Shown in pieces: positions 1 to 7,338 of a DNA stretch of 16,595 nt (position 1 is the stretch's first letter; each line of letters opens with the position of its first letter). A program made the position numbers and the translations under genes. Source of the DNA: an uncultured Eubacterium sp. (GTDB lineage Bacteria > Bacillota > Clostridia > Lachnospirales > Lachnospiraceae). Below the pieces are notes generated by a model. It made no database searches and had not been told where the DNA came from. It saw only the letters and a list, made by a program, of their open reading frames with translations. The stretch covers positions 1 to 16,595 of the forward strand of contig CAJTSV010000079.1 in assembly GCA_910579075.1 (NCBI GenBank). Direction: 5' to 3'.

Positions 1-1174
1 AAGCCAGTGGGATTGCGGTAGTCACCATTTCAATAACCACAAAAGATGTGCAAGTCATAGAGGACTTTTTCCCATACGAAATCTCTCCTGCAATCTCCAC
101 ATAACATCCCCTTTCATGTGCTTTAATCGCTTTGTCATATTCACTTTTATTTAGATTAACTGCAACAGTCTTAGGTTTGTCGTTTTCATCCAAATAGACA
201 GCTGTAATCTTTCCAGCCTTACGTTTCTGCACATCTGGAGAAGATTCTAACTTTTTAATCCTGCCAATAATCTTTGTAGATTTATTCGTTTCGTCTTTCA
301 GTTTTTCAACGGTTGTTTCTATTGGCTGATAATAATCATGTGTAAGCAATATCCTGTCTATTACACCGTCAGGATTTTTCACAATTGGAGACCACTCGGC
401 AATAAATTCTACATCTGCTTTATCTGAATCCAGATTCAGTCCGCCCAGAGCTTCATAAAAATTTGCACTAATAATTCCATTATCATCCTGCAATATAAGC
501 TTTTCCATCTCTCCATTGTCAATCCGGTTTTTAATATACGAAATGTTTTTCATAACGCGGCTTGTTACCTGGCGTGTCAGTGAATGTGCACATTGCTCCT
601 CGTCAGAAAATATGCTTAACTGCTTATAGTCCTCATTCTCATCAAGCTCCGCAAACGGACACACAACCGAAACAACATAACTCCCAATTTCTGTCTGTCC
701 AAATCTGCACCCTGACAGAAATTTCTGCACGCAGTCATCCATTCTCCCCTGGTGATATTTTTTCGGATGCAGAATATCCAGCGCTGCTGCTGCCAGCAGC
801 TTCGTTGCATTTTCATACAAACGAATCGCATCATCAAAAAGAATATTCCCTGCTTCAACGTCCTTTTTTTCTAAACGGATTTTCAAAATATCAGTATTTG
901 GATTCAGCAGATACAGCAAAACCTGCTCAACGGATTTATTTTCAGCTTCTGCCACTGTTGCAACTGCCCTGTACATTGCTTCCTTATAATCACATAATTT
1001 TTTCTCTGCTGGAATGACAACCTGAAAAAAATCATCATTTTTCTCATACTGATAAATTTTTATGTACTGCTTTTTACTTTGAAACAGTTTCCACCCCATA
1101 TCCTTCAAATATTTCGCAAAAGCAAGCGGACTGATTTTTTCAGTCAAATCCATTAAATTAACGGAATATATCAT
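1..1174 (-). CDS. Unrecognised protein paired with DUF4365 (3' end outside window)
   Basis: I translated this reading frame by hand. It stays open from the ATG at 1174 to the left edge, 391 codons without a stop, so the protein is longer than that. The start is well supported: AGGAGG lies 7 bases upstream (1182-1187), and the ATG overlaps the TGA of the DUF4365 gene as ATGA, which indicates translational coupling. No signal peptide or membrane segment is visible. The N-terminal part (1-130) is mixed alpha/beta. Residues 157-170 (RFGQTEIGSYVVSV) stand out as a likely conserved block. Residues 285-310 are charged and helical, and 300-365 look like a small beta-rich domain (TKIIGRIKKLE... YVEIAGEIS). 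I do not recognise the family. Being paired with a putative nuclease gene suggests a role with it, perhaps in defence, but that is inference. Confidence 0.85.
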   Translation of the reverse strand, partial: MIYSVNLMDLTEKISPLAFAKYLKDMGWKLFQSKKQYIKIYQYEKNDDFFQVVIPAEKKLCDYKEAMYRAVATVAEAENKSVEQVLLYLLNPNTDILKIRLEKKDVEAGNILFDDAIRLYENATKLLAAAALDILHPKKYHQGRMDDCVQKFLSGCRFGQTEIGSYVVSVVCPFAELDENEDYKQLSIFSDEEQCAHSLTRQVTSRVMKNISYIKNRIDNGEMEKLILQDDNGIISANFYEALGGLNLDSDKADVEFIAEWSPIVKNPDGVIDRILLTHDYYQPIETTVEKLKDETNKSTKIIGRIKKLESSPDVQKRKAGKITAVYLDENDKPKTVAVNLNKSEYDKAIKAHERGCYVEIAGEISYGKKSSMTCTSFVVIEMVTTAIPLA

Positions 1175-1535
1175 GGCCACTCCTCCTTTGCTATCAATTC
1201 GAATATGTTCTGCAGGTTTTCAGCATTGACAACATTTTTCTTATTAATTTTTACACTTACAGTCCCTTTATTATCTGATTCGGTTTCTCTTGAAAATTCT
1301 GCCCAATACATGCATCCCTTTATCAGCAATTCTTCTTCAGTCCAGTTTATCCATAATTTTTCATTTTCAGGCAATATTAACAGCCCAGGCACAATTGGTG
1401 TAAAACCCTCTTTTTTAAAATACCGTCTGTACTATCCTCATCATGCCTCACAATTTCATACGCTATGCCAGCATACGCACACAGCGCTGAAATATAGCTG
1501 ATGCTGATATCTTCCTTAATTGGTGTTATCTGCAT
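1171..1535 (-). pseudogene. DUF4365-family gene with internal deletion and frameshift
   Basis: The ATG at 1535 has an excellent ribosome site (AGGGAGGT, 1541-1548) and a promoter upstream. The first frame reads 52 codons. It begins with a DUF4365-like block (EDISISYISALCAYAG, residues 8-23) and an acidic stretch (DEDSTDG), then reaches TAA after frame is lost. A second frame (from about 1392 down to 1171) carries the typical C-terminal half: GLLILPENEKLWINW, ELLIKGCMYWAE, then a beta/helix tail. The middle of the domain, roughly 50 residues in intact members as I recall them, is missing at about 1395-1410. DUF4365 is related to PD-(D/E)XK nucleases and is used as an effector in some short-Argonaute systems (family knowledge). 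The catalytic middle is lost here, so nuclease activity is unlikely. The gene overlaps the next one by ATGA. Confidence 0.75.
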
Positions 1536-1559
1536 AGCATACCTCCCTGTGTCGTATTT

Positions 1560-1587
1560 ATTATATCATTTTTTCAGAATTCGTCTA
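1560..1587 (-). promoter_or_regulatory. Putative promoter of the DUF4365 module
   Basis: On the minus strand TAGACG (1587-1582) is followed after 16 bases by a perfect TATAAT (1565-1560), with the DUF4365 ribosome site about 12 bases further on. The -35 box matches TTGACA at 4 of 6 positions. It lies between the capsule-side remnant and the DUF4365 gene, so the module would be transcribed independently of the capsule operon. The rest of 1588-1721 holds no gene that I recognise. Confidence 0.55.
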
Positions 1588-1721
1588 CCTGAAAATCTTT
1601 ATTTTCGATTCCTCTATCCCGCTCAGATACGATTGGATTTAAATCAGCAGATGTTTTGCTGCCAGGTTCTTCTTATATGTATCAAGGTCATGCTGCGGAT
1701 AGCGTAGCAGGCAGTTTTGGC

Positions 1722-2066
1722 TTATACATCCGCCGAACTGCGTGCCCGATTTAAAACACTGGCCAGATAATCAATCTGTTCCCGCATGCAGGACGAATGA
1801 TTGCCGGTAAAAAATCCATTTTCATGGATATAATCTGCATGTTTCAATTCCCCGTATATGGAATAATCCATATATTGCAGCGCTTTCTGGCGTACAAAAT
1901 TGCCCGCTGCAATGGGCCTGGTTTCAATCCCAGCCGTTTCCATGGCACGGATGTATTTCCTTCGGTTTCCGGCTTCATCTTCTGGCAGGATAACCGCAAA
2001 ACCAAACCAGGACGAGCTCCCGGTTTCCGTTTGCAGCTGAAATCCCAGTCCGCCTATTTTTTCCAT
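1722..2066 (-). pseudogene. 3' remnant of an RfbH/ColD-type PLP-dependent dehydratase
   Basis: The 114-residue frame matches only the C-terminal quarter of the RfbH/ColD branch of the DegT fold. These are the PLP and iron-sulfur dehydratases (or ColD) that make 3,6-dideoxyhexoses from CDP- or GDP-4-keto-6-deoxy sugars. Recognisable landmarks are SSWFGFAVIL near residues 18-27, the hallmark ETRPIAAGN near 48-56, and a final IHENGFFTGNH block. Full members are roughly 390-440 residues, so about 280 N-terminal residues, including the cofactor site, are absent. The ATG at 2066 lies directly against the T-run of a terminator and has no ribosome site, so it is probably not a real start. Upstream the same frame stays open through the terminator until a TAA near 2125. 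I regard it as a dead leftover. Confidence 0.75.
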
Positions 2067-2117
2067 AAAAAACGGCGCAATAATTTCTCGTGTTTCTCCG
2101 TGGAAATTATTGCGCCG
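2067..2117 (-). terminator. Intrinsic terminator of the capsule operon
   Basis: A perfect 14-base inverted repeat (CGGCGCAATAATTT and AAATTATTGCGCCG at 2104-2117 and 2073-2086) encloses a 17-base loop and is followed on the minus strand by TTTTTT (2072-2067). It lies about 200 bases downstream of the last capsule gene. The T-run shows that it works for minus-strand transcription. The interval 2118-2314 between it and the SDR gene holds no gene that I recognise. Confidence 0.85.
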
Positions 2118-2314
2118 TCCTTAGCTGATTTTCTGAATCGTTTATCGGTATTTTATTTGGAAAGTTTATAGTGTTTTGAAATTTTGGGGCTGGCTATTGG
2201 TTACATGGCAGGTTCAGGTAATTCCATCCATGAAAAACAGGATGACTATCTCATTTCTGCTGCATTCATCCGCATTTAACTCCTTTTCCAGATTTTTCAT
2301 TAGAAGCAATGCAT

Positions 2315-3160
2315 CTAATCCTTCTGCATTTTTCCTGCTGACATCTCTATTTTCTGGATTTTTTCCGCACTGCCCCACACTGACCTGGAAGCGTTCTCTC
2401 TTTCTGGATAAGCTCCTATATTCAGTCTTATATTTAAATGATTTTCTTTGATAAACTGTTCAACGCGGTCTATCAGTTTTTCAGGCTTTCCAGAGCAAAT
2501 ATTTATGATTCCGTTAATTTCGTCCTGCATGACTGCCAGATAAAACTTATTGCAAAAATCATCATAATCCAGAAAATCATATTCATTTAACCCGCTCGTA
2601 AACGGGAACTCCCGAACCCCTGCCCAGGAAGCACGTACCATTTTGGAAAAAATCGTATCTCCCAGCCCGCTGTTTCCTGCTACATAATATCTTCTCAGCC
2701 ACTGCACCGGCTTTTTATATTGCTGCCCAGCTGACAGCAGCAATCCGCGAAGCGCATTTTTGCTTATTCCATATGGTGACAGAGGCCTGCAAGGCGTATT
2801 TTCATCTACAGCACCTTCATGCTTTCCAATTTCGTGGACACTTCCAGTCACTGCAATTTTTTCTACACCGCTTTCACAAAAATGTCTGATAAAAGAATCA
2901 TGATGAAAAAGGTTCGCAATATGAGAGCTGGAATAATGACTGCAGCCATCTTTCCATGCTAAATGAACCAGCATTTCTGGTTTGTTAAAGTATAAATATG
3001 GGCTGTCAATTTGAAAAATATCACACTTTTTTATATCAGCTCTGCTGTCAATATTTTCTATATTTAAATCCGCAGCTACCACATCATGTCCATGTTCTAA
3101 AAATTTTCTAACTATTCCATGGCCAATGTAACCATTTGCTCCTGTAATCAGTACCTTCAT
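2315..3160 (-). CDS. NAD(P)-dependent sugar epimerase/dehydratase/reductase (extended SDR)
   Basis: This is a cytosolic extended short-chain dehydrogenase of 281 residues, near the low end of the family. The N-terminal Rossmann motif GANGYIG is at 7-13. An acidic residue that would bind the cofactor ribose ends the second strand (AADLN, 29-33). The catalytic serine/threonine region is TGSVHEIG (105-112), and the catalytic pair is Y130 and K134 in YGISK. The C-terminal substrate domain includes EYDFLDYDDF. Members of this branch act on nucleotide-linked 4-keto-6-deoxy sugars, but the substrate cannot be read from the sequence. A ribosome site (AAAGGCGG) precedes the ATG. It is the last intact gene before the terminator and lies 18 bases after the GNAT gene. 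The nearby RfbH/ColD remnant raises the possibility that it once finished a 3,6-dideoxyhexose. Confidence 0.85.
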   Translation of the reverse strand: MKVLITGANGYIGHGIVRKFLEHGHDVVAADLNIENIDSRADIKKCDIFQIDSPYLYFNKPEMLVHLAWKDGCSHYSSSHIANLFHHDSFIRHFCESGVEKIAVTGSVHEIGKHEGAVDENTPCRPLSPYGISKNALRGLLLSAGQQYKKPVQWLRRYYVAGNSGLGDTIFSKMVRASWAGVREFPFTSGLNEYDFLDYDDFCNKFYLAVMQDEINGIINICSGKPEKLIDRVEQFIKENHLNIRLNIGAYPERENASRSVWGSAEKIQKIEMSAGKMQKD

Positions 3161-3178
3161 TTTTTATGCCGCCTTTTC

Positions 3179-3655
3179 TCACTCCTGAATCTGATGGATT
3201 TGAAGCAGCATAAAGGTACTGCCATTATGTGCTTTTTCCTCTTTTACAAATCCATATTTTTTATAAAATAAGATTGCGTTCGTATTTGTATCTGATACTT
3301 CAAGACGAACCCTGTGCATTCCAGATTCTTTCACTTTTTGTACACAGGCGTCCATAAGAAACCTGCCTATTTTCAGTCCCTGTTTGTCATAATCATTTGC
3401 ATATAAAATGGCATAGCCAGCTATCTTTCCGCTTTCACAAGCTGTAAAAACATATCCGTTTTTAATTGTTTTCTCCATCCGGCTGTTATACAGCGGGTCA
3501 TGGATAAAACTGATTTCAGGAGAAAACGCATAATCACATATAACTGCAGCCTGTATGATTTTATCTGTACAGCCTGTGATTTCCTCCAGAAATAAACCGT
3601 TATGCATCATTTTTCTGAATGTTATATCTCCTTTTCTAAATGAACCTTTATCCAT
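3179..3655 (-). CDS. GNAT-family N-acetyltransferase, probably missing a core strand
   Basis: The 158-residue protein has the GNAT layout: an opening ITFRKM strand (11-16), a middle KIAGYAILYAN strand, helix 3 (IGRFLMDACVQKV), and the classic C-terminal signature RLEVSDTNTNAILFYKKYGF. It would move an acetyl group from acetyl-CoA to an amino sugar. The stretch between YAILYANDYD and KQGLKIGRFLM is very short. In the family a beta-4 strand and a full Q/RxxGxG/A pyrophosphate loop sit there, and both are absent or degenerate, which suggests an in-frame deletion of about 15-20 residues. Activity is therefore doubtful. The start at 3655 overlaps the formyltransferase by 34 bases and has only a weak ribosome site. 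ATG codons at 3610 and 3607 are alternatives but would remove the first strand. Confidence 0.7.
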   Translation of the reverse strand: MDKGSFRKGDITFRKMMHNGLFLEEITGCTDKIIQAAVICDYAFSPEISFIHDPLYNSRMEKTIKNGYVFTACESGKIAGYAILYANDYDKQGLKIGRFLMDACVQKVKESGMHRVRLEVSDTNTNAILFYKKYGFVKEEKAHNGSTFMLLQIHQIQE

Positions 3656-4356
3656 ATCTTTTTCCCATCATTATCATAAAAATATGCGTTATGGTAATCC
3701 CCAAAAGTCATAGCTCTCAGGTAATTAATTACTTCACGGTATGTTGCTTGTTTATCCAGATTAATTTCACACAGCTTTTCAAAATCAGACCTGTAATTGA
3801 TATTTCCTTTCCCCGATTCTTTCTTTTCATAAGTTCCATTCACAATAGATACAATACTGTCTTCAACAAGTTTTTCTTCAGCGCTGGAAATACGTCCGTA
3901 TAATTCGAATGCTGTATCACTGAGTTTCTTTTCTACTTCCAGCTGGCATATAATATGTCCTCTGTCAATTTCTGCATCCATTTCATGAATAGTCACTCCT
4001 GCAGGCATCCCGTTGTAAATGCAGAAAACCTGCGGGTACCATCCTCTGTTGTATGGATTCAAGCTTGGATGCAGGTTAATACATCTGTAATTTTCTACCA
4101 AATCAGCCGGAAAAATCTGCCTACAGTGCCAGGAAAAAAACAAATCATACTGTTTAAAAAAATCATCATTTTTATTTCTCAGGCATACGGGCTGTGCTGT
4201 CATACCATTATTTCCTGCTCCTGAAAACTCCTTCCAGGATTCCCTGTCAGATTCAGAAAAATAATAATGGACAAGCCACTTTGCTGCTTTATTATGGATA
4301 ATCCTGCGAAACTTCTCATGAATACAGCGTTTCTCGGAAATAAAGAAAATATTCAT
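3622..4356 (-). CDS. Sugar N-formyltransferase (VioF/FdtF-like)
   Basis: The 244-residue enzyme belongs to the formyltransferase fold shared with Met-tRNA formyltransferase. It would transfer a formyl group from N10-formyl-tetrahydrofolate to the amine of a dTDP-linked amino-dideoxy sugar. The catalytic triad is visible: N94 and H96 in INLHPS and D131 in the EIDRG segment. The HPSLNPYNRGW variant and the following GVTIHEMD are typical of the sugar enzymes rather than the tRNA enzyme, and the length also fits them. A strong GGGAGG ribosome site lies 6 bases before the ATG. It sits two genes after the DegT aminotransferase, which would supply the amine. Together they suggest a 4-formamido-4,6-dideoxyhexose such as Qui4NFo. 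The exact sugar is inferred. Confidence 0.85.
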   Translation of the reverse strand: MNIFFISEKRCIHEKFRRIIHNKAAKWLVHYYFSESDRESWKEFSGAGNNGMTAQPVCLRNKNDDFFKQYDLFFSWHCRQIFPADLVENYRCINLHPSLNPYNRGWYPQVFCIYNGMPAGVTIHEMDAEIDRGHIICQLEVEKKLSDTAFELYGRISSAEEKLVEDSIVSIVNGTYEKKESGKGNINYRSDFEKLCEINLDKQATYREVINYLRAMTFGDYHNAYFYDNDGKKIWIKVHLEKEI

Positions 4357-4421
4357 AAACTACCTCCCATCCTGACTATGTGTACAAACCAGAAAATGAG
4401 AAGCCAGTCTCTTAATCTGCA

Positions 4422-5148
4422 TCAATATAACACATAATCATTCAATAATGTGTGTATTTGGGCCAGAGAACAGTTCATCATAATATCAATTACAGATAGG
4501 GCCGGAATGAAAGAACCTGCCTGCTGCTGTCCATAATGCACACTTGATTTATCTTTTATAAAAAGAAGATTCAAATTCTGTTTTGCAAAGTCATTCCTGC
4601 TATACAAATGTTCACCGGAAGACGCATTGATGTATGTGATTTTCCCCCTCCCCCGATATATTTTTATCAATGTTTTTGCATATGTCCATAATTTTATCCT
4701 GCCCTTTCAAACCACTGTCTTTTTCAATGTCAGACGACATCACCAGTTTTGTTTTTATTCCAAAATAACTGCATATTTTTTTAAACTGATACATAAGATA
4801 TAATGCAAGGTTTTTCTCATCCTGTGTAATAATATCTTCCAGTATATTCATTGCATCTGAATAAAACGGAGCCTTCCGGTACGAAAATTCCAGTGTTTTA
4901 AGCATTTTATTCTGCACCTATTTATCCGCTGCAATCCACGTGTCGTTTATCTTTTTGTTCTGGCTAGCCTTTTGTATTGGCAGATTCAAATAATGAATGC
5001 TGCCATTTATCAGTATTCTGTTTCTGTGCATCCAGCCGCGCCTGATATAATTAACATCGTCAAATACCACATGTACATCCACTGCATGGATGCGCTGCCA
5101 GTACCCGATATATGGCATGAAATACGGCTGCATAATACCTGCCCTCAT
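4422..5148 (-). pseudogene. WbqC-like gene broken by a nonsense codon and a frameshift
   Basis: The start at 5148 is good: GGAGGG lies 5 bases upstream, 12 bases after the aminotransferase stop. The opening residues are unmistakable for the WbqC-like family (MQPYFMPYIGYWQ at 6-18, then DDVNYIRRGW and HRNRI). The frame hits an in-frame TAG at 4918-4920 after 76 residues. The same frame then continues (KMLKTLEFSYRKAPFY... KIMDICK) until GGGGGAGGGGG at 4644-4654, where homology moves to another frame (GKITYINASSG... SVIDIMMNC) that ends at 4422. Rejoined, the product would be about 240 residues, the normal length. WbqC proteins are found with sugar aminotransferases and formyl- or acyltransferases, and their reaction is not settled to my knowledge. 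Two independent lesions make a functional product unlikely unless there is sequencing error. Confidence 0.85.
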
Positions 5149-5160
5149 GCATTCCCTCCA

Positions 5161-6291
5161 CTAACAGTATCTGCGCCCAAACTCTTTTACCATATGTGCA
5201 ATCAGTTCCAAATCTGCAGCGCTCAGATTCTGGTGCATCGGCAGGCAAAGTGTATTGTCTGCTGCATAATCAGCGTTTGGAAATTCACCAGATATGCCAT
5301 ATCCAGGAACCCTGTGCAGAGGGAAATAACGGTATGTCGTATAGATTCCGTTTTCACGCAAAAACCCGGCAAGCTTGTCTCTTTTTCCATTCTTCACCTG
5401 AATATGATAGAAGTAGAACGAAGACTTGCTTTCTTCAGGCAGCAGAAGCGGAAGGTCAAGCCACTCGATATCTTTCAATGCTTCATTATAAAATTCATGC
5501 ACTGCTTTCCTTTTTTCCATAAACACCGGAAGTTTCTTAATCTGTTCAAGTGCCATGGCTGCTGTTACATCATTCCATACTGACCTGTGGCCAAATGAGG
5601 ATATATCAAATTCCCACCATTTTTGCGCAACACTGTTCTCATAACCGCTTTTCGTTTCCAGGCCAAAATAAAACCATCTTGCCGCTCTTTCCCTCATTTC
5701 GGGATTTTTAAAATGAATGGCAGCCCCATCACCACAGACAAGTATTTTCATCGCATCAAAAGACCACATTCCCATATCCCCGAAGGTTCCGAGCGCCTGT
5801 CCTCTATAGGAAGAACATACACCTGCTGCACAATCTTCAATGACTTTCAGGCTGTATGCATCTGCAAGTTTCATAATTTCATCCATCTCACATGGAATCC
5901 CTCCAAAATGCAGAAGAATGACTGCTTTTGTCTTGGCAGTAACTGACTTTTCGATATCTGCAGCCCTGGCATTCAATGTCCTTTTGTCAACATCACACAG
6001 AACCAGCTTTGCGCCGCTTGCACACACAGCATTTCCGGCTCCTACAAAACTTACAGACGGAACAATAACTTCATCGCCAGGCTGTATTCCACATAAATGC
6101 ATAGACGAAAAAAGCCCCTCGCTGCAGCAGTGTGCTGTAACAAGGTGCTCCTTTGTACTTCCTATGTATTCTGCAAATTTTTCTTCAAATTCAATTGTCA
6201 GCTTTCCCCTTCCTATCCAATTAGATTCAAATACCTGTGAAATCCTCTCCAGTTCCTCTTTTCCAAGAGATGGCTGAAAAACGTTAATCAT
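5161..6291 (-). CDS. DegT/DnrJ/EryC1/StrS sugar aminotransferase
   Basis: This PLP enzyme of 376 residues, the usual family length, would convert a nucleotide-linked keto-deoxysugar to an amino sugar using glutamate or glutamine as donor. The Schiff-base lysine is K182 in WSFDAMK, and D153 in VIEDCAA would pair with the PLP ring nitrogen. Other family blocks are PGDEVIVPSVSF (71-82) and HFGGIPCEMDEI (128-139), with a C-terminal YFPLHRVPGY and LPMHQNLS. The segment KWWEFDISSFGHR with NDVTAAMALEQI is the substrate-domain signature. The ATG at 6291 follows AAGGAG by 7 bases. With the formyltransferase nearby, a VioA-like 4-aminotransferase making dTDP-Qui4N or an isomer is the best guess. No rmlA or rmlB gene lies in the window. 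Confidence 0.88.
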   Translation of the reverse strand: MINVFQPSLGKEELERISQVFESNWIGRGKLTIEFEEKFAEYIGSTKEHLVTAHCCSEGLFSSMHLCGIQPGDEVIVPSVSFVGAGNAVCASGAKLVLCDVDKRTLNARAADIEKSVTAKTKAVILLHFGGIPCEMDEIMKLADAYSLKVIEDCAAGVCSSYRGQALGTFGDMGMWSFDAMKILVCGDGAAIHFKNPEMRERAARWFYFGLETKSGYENSVAQKWWEFDISSFGHRSVWNDVTAAMALEQIKKLPVFMEKRKAVHEFYNEALKDIEWLDLPLLLPEESKSSFYFYHIQVKNGKRDKLAGFLRENGIYTTYRYFPLHRVPGYGISGEFPNADYAADNTLCLPMHQNLSAADLELIAHMVKEFGRRYC

Positions 6292-6333
6292 GACTAATCT
6301 CCTTTATAATCCAGTTTAAAATAATCCTTACTA

Positions 6334-7338
6334 TTATCTGACAGATGCGTTATTATATCTTTGTTTCATTTTAACTATCTGTTTTGCTGCATCTGGAACA
6401 AAACAGGCAAACGACATGAATATTTTCATGCGAAATGAATGGAAGCTGTGCCAGATATGAAGAATATAGCAGATATATGCAGTCTTTCTCTTGAAGTCCA
6501 AAGACTGATAACTCATACTGACTTGAATCGTATTTATCTTTTTCCTAATACAGTTCTCATATTCTCTATGTGTATATCTGTTAAGCCTTTGCAGAAAATG
6601 AATAAGCTGCTTATTATAATTCATATTTTTTTCAATATCTTCAGCTGACTTTTCCCATGTACCGGTACTTCTTCTGCACCATACAGACATCGGATATGGG
6701 AGATACCTGATTTTTCCGTTTAAAGAAAGGTATATATATAACGGCATATCCGAAATTGGCCTTAAAGAATTTTTTCCGCCGCCTATTTGATGAAAAAGCC
6801 TGGGTCTTCGAAATGCCATATCCAGATTCACCATTGCCGTGCCAAGCTGTGGAACAGATTTTACATTCCATTTAATAAAATCTTCTGTTCCAATATCTTT
6901 CTCTGACATTCCGCAGGCTGCAGACTCTTTTTTTCCAGATTGTTCATAATAAAAATAAAACTGGTGCATACAGGCAGCATACCCTTCATGGGACTCTAAA
7001 AAATCAGCCTGTTTCTGCAGTTTTCTTTTATCCGTCCAATAATCATCTCCATCACAGAATGCCGCATACTTTCCGCGTGCAGCAGGATAAATATATTCGA
7101 GATATAAATTTTTCCCTTTTTGAGCCTGATTTTCCTTTTGCAGAATCGGAATAATGAGTCCAGCATATTTTTCTGCATATTCACTTATGATTTCCGGCGT
7201 CTTATCTGAAGAAGCATCATCATGGCATATAATTTCAAAATCAAAGTCTGTTTTCTGGCTCAAAATACTGTCTAATGCTTTTTTTATATATTCCTGTTCA
7301 TTGTAAGCAACAATAATAACTGATACTAATGGATTCAT
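6334..7338 (-). CDS. GT2-family (GT-A fold) glycosyltransferase
   Basis: The protein of 334 residues starts at the ATG at 7338, which overlaps the flippase stop as TAATG and follows AAAGGA. A longer upstream frame would only read through the flippase. The GT-A signature is complete: VSVIIVAYNE at 5-14, DDASSDKT at 40-47, and DGDDYW at 96-101, a DXD-like site that would hold the metal and nucleotide sugar. The C-terminal half is basic with aromatic helices (about 265-315), suggesting contact with the inner membrane face. It would add one sugar to the undecaprenyl-linked repeat unit. Donor and acceptor cannot be deduced. It is one of four GTs in the operon. Confidence 0.88.
   Translation of the reverse strand: MNPLVSVIIVAYNEQEYIKKALDSILSQKTDFDFEIICHDDASSDKTPEIISEYAEKYAGLIIPILQKENQAQKGKNLYLEYIYPAARGKYAAFCDGDDYWTDKRKLQKQADFLESHEGYAACMHQFYFYYEQSGKKESAACGMSEKDIGTEDFIKWNVKSVPQLGTAMVNLDMAFRRPRLFHQIGGGKNSLRPISDMPLYIYLSLNGKIRYLPYPMSVWCRRSTGTWEKSAEDIEKNMNYNKQLIHFLQRLNRYTHREYENCIRKKINTIQVSMSYQSLDFKRKTAYICYILHIWHSFHSFRMKIFMSFACFVPDAAKQIVKMKQRYNNASVR

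Noticed and set aside
562..1017. A 151-codon plus-strand frame.
   Set aside because: The minus strand is open through the whole region in a frame with a perfect ribosome site and start. The plus peptide is low-complexity, serine/proline/histidine-rich antisense.
1588..1721. A short minus-strand frame ending DFQVDEF just upstream of the DUF4365 promoter, possibly the tail of a lost gene.
   Set aside because: It has only about 32 codons between stops, with no ribosome site and no recognisable motif.
2073..2117. The perfect inverted repeat considered as a transposon end or attachment site.
   Set aside because: The T-run right after the stem and its position after the last operon gene fit an intrinsic terminator. 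No second copy or transposase gene was seen.
2172..2360. A second open frame near the end of the SDR gene that would extend it by about 48 residues if a base slipped in an A-run.
   Set aside because: The SDR already ends at a position usual for its family (shortly after the WG..KI block), and 48 open codons are not improbable in such DNA.
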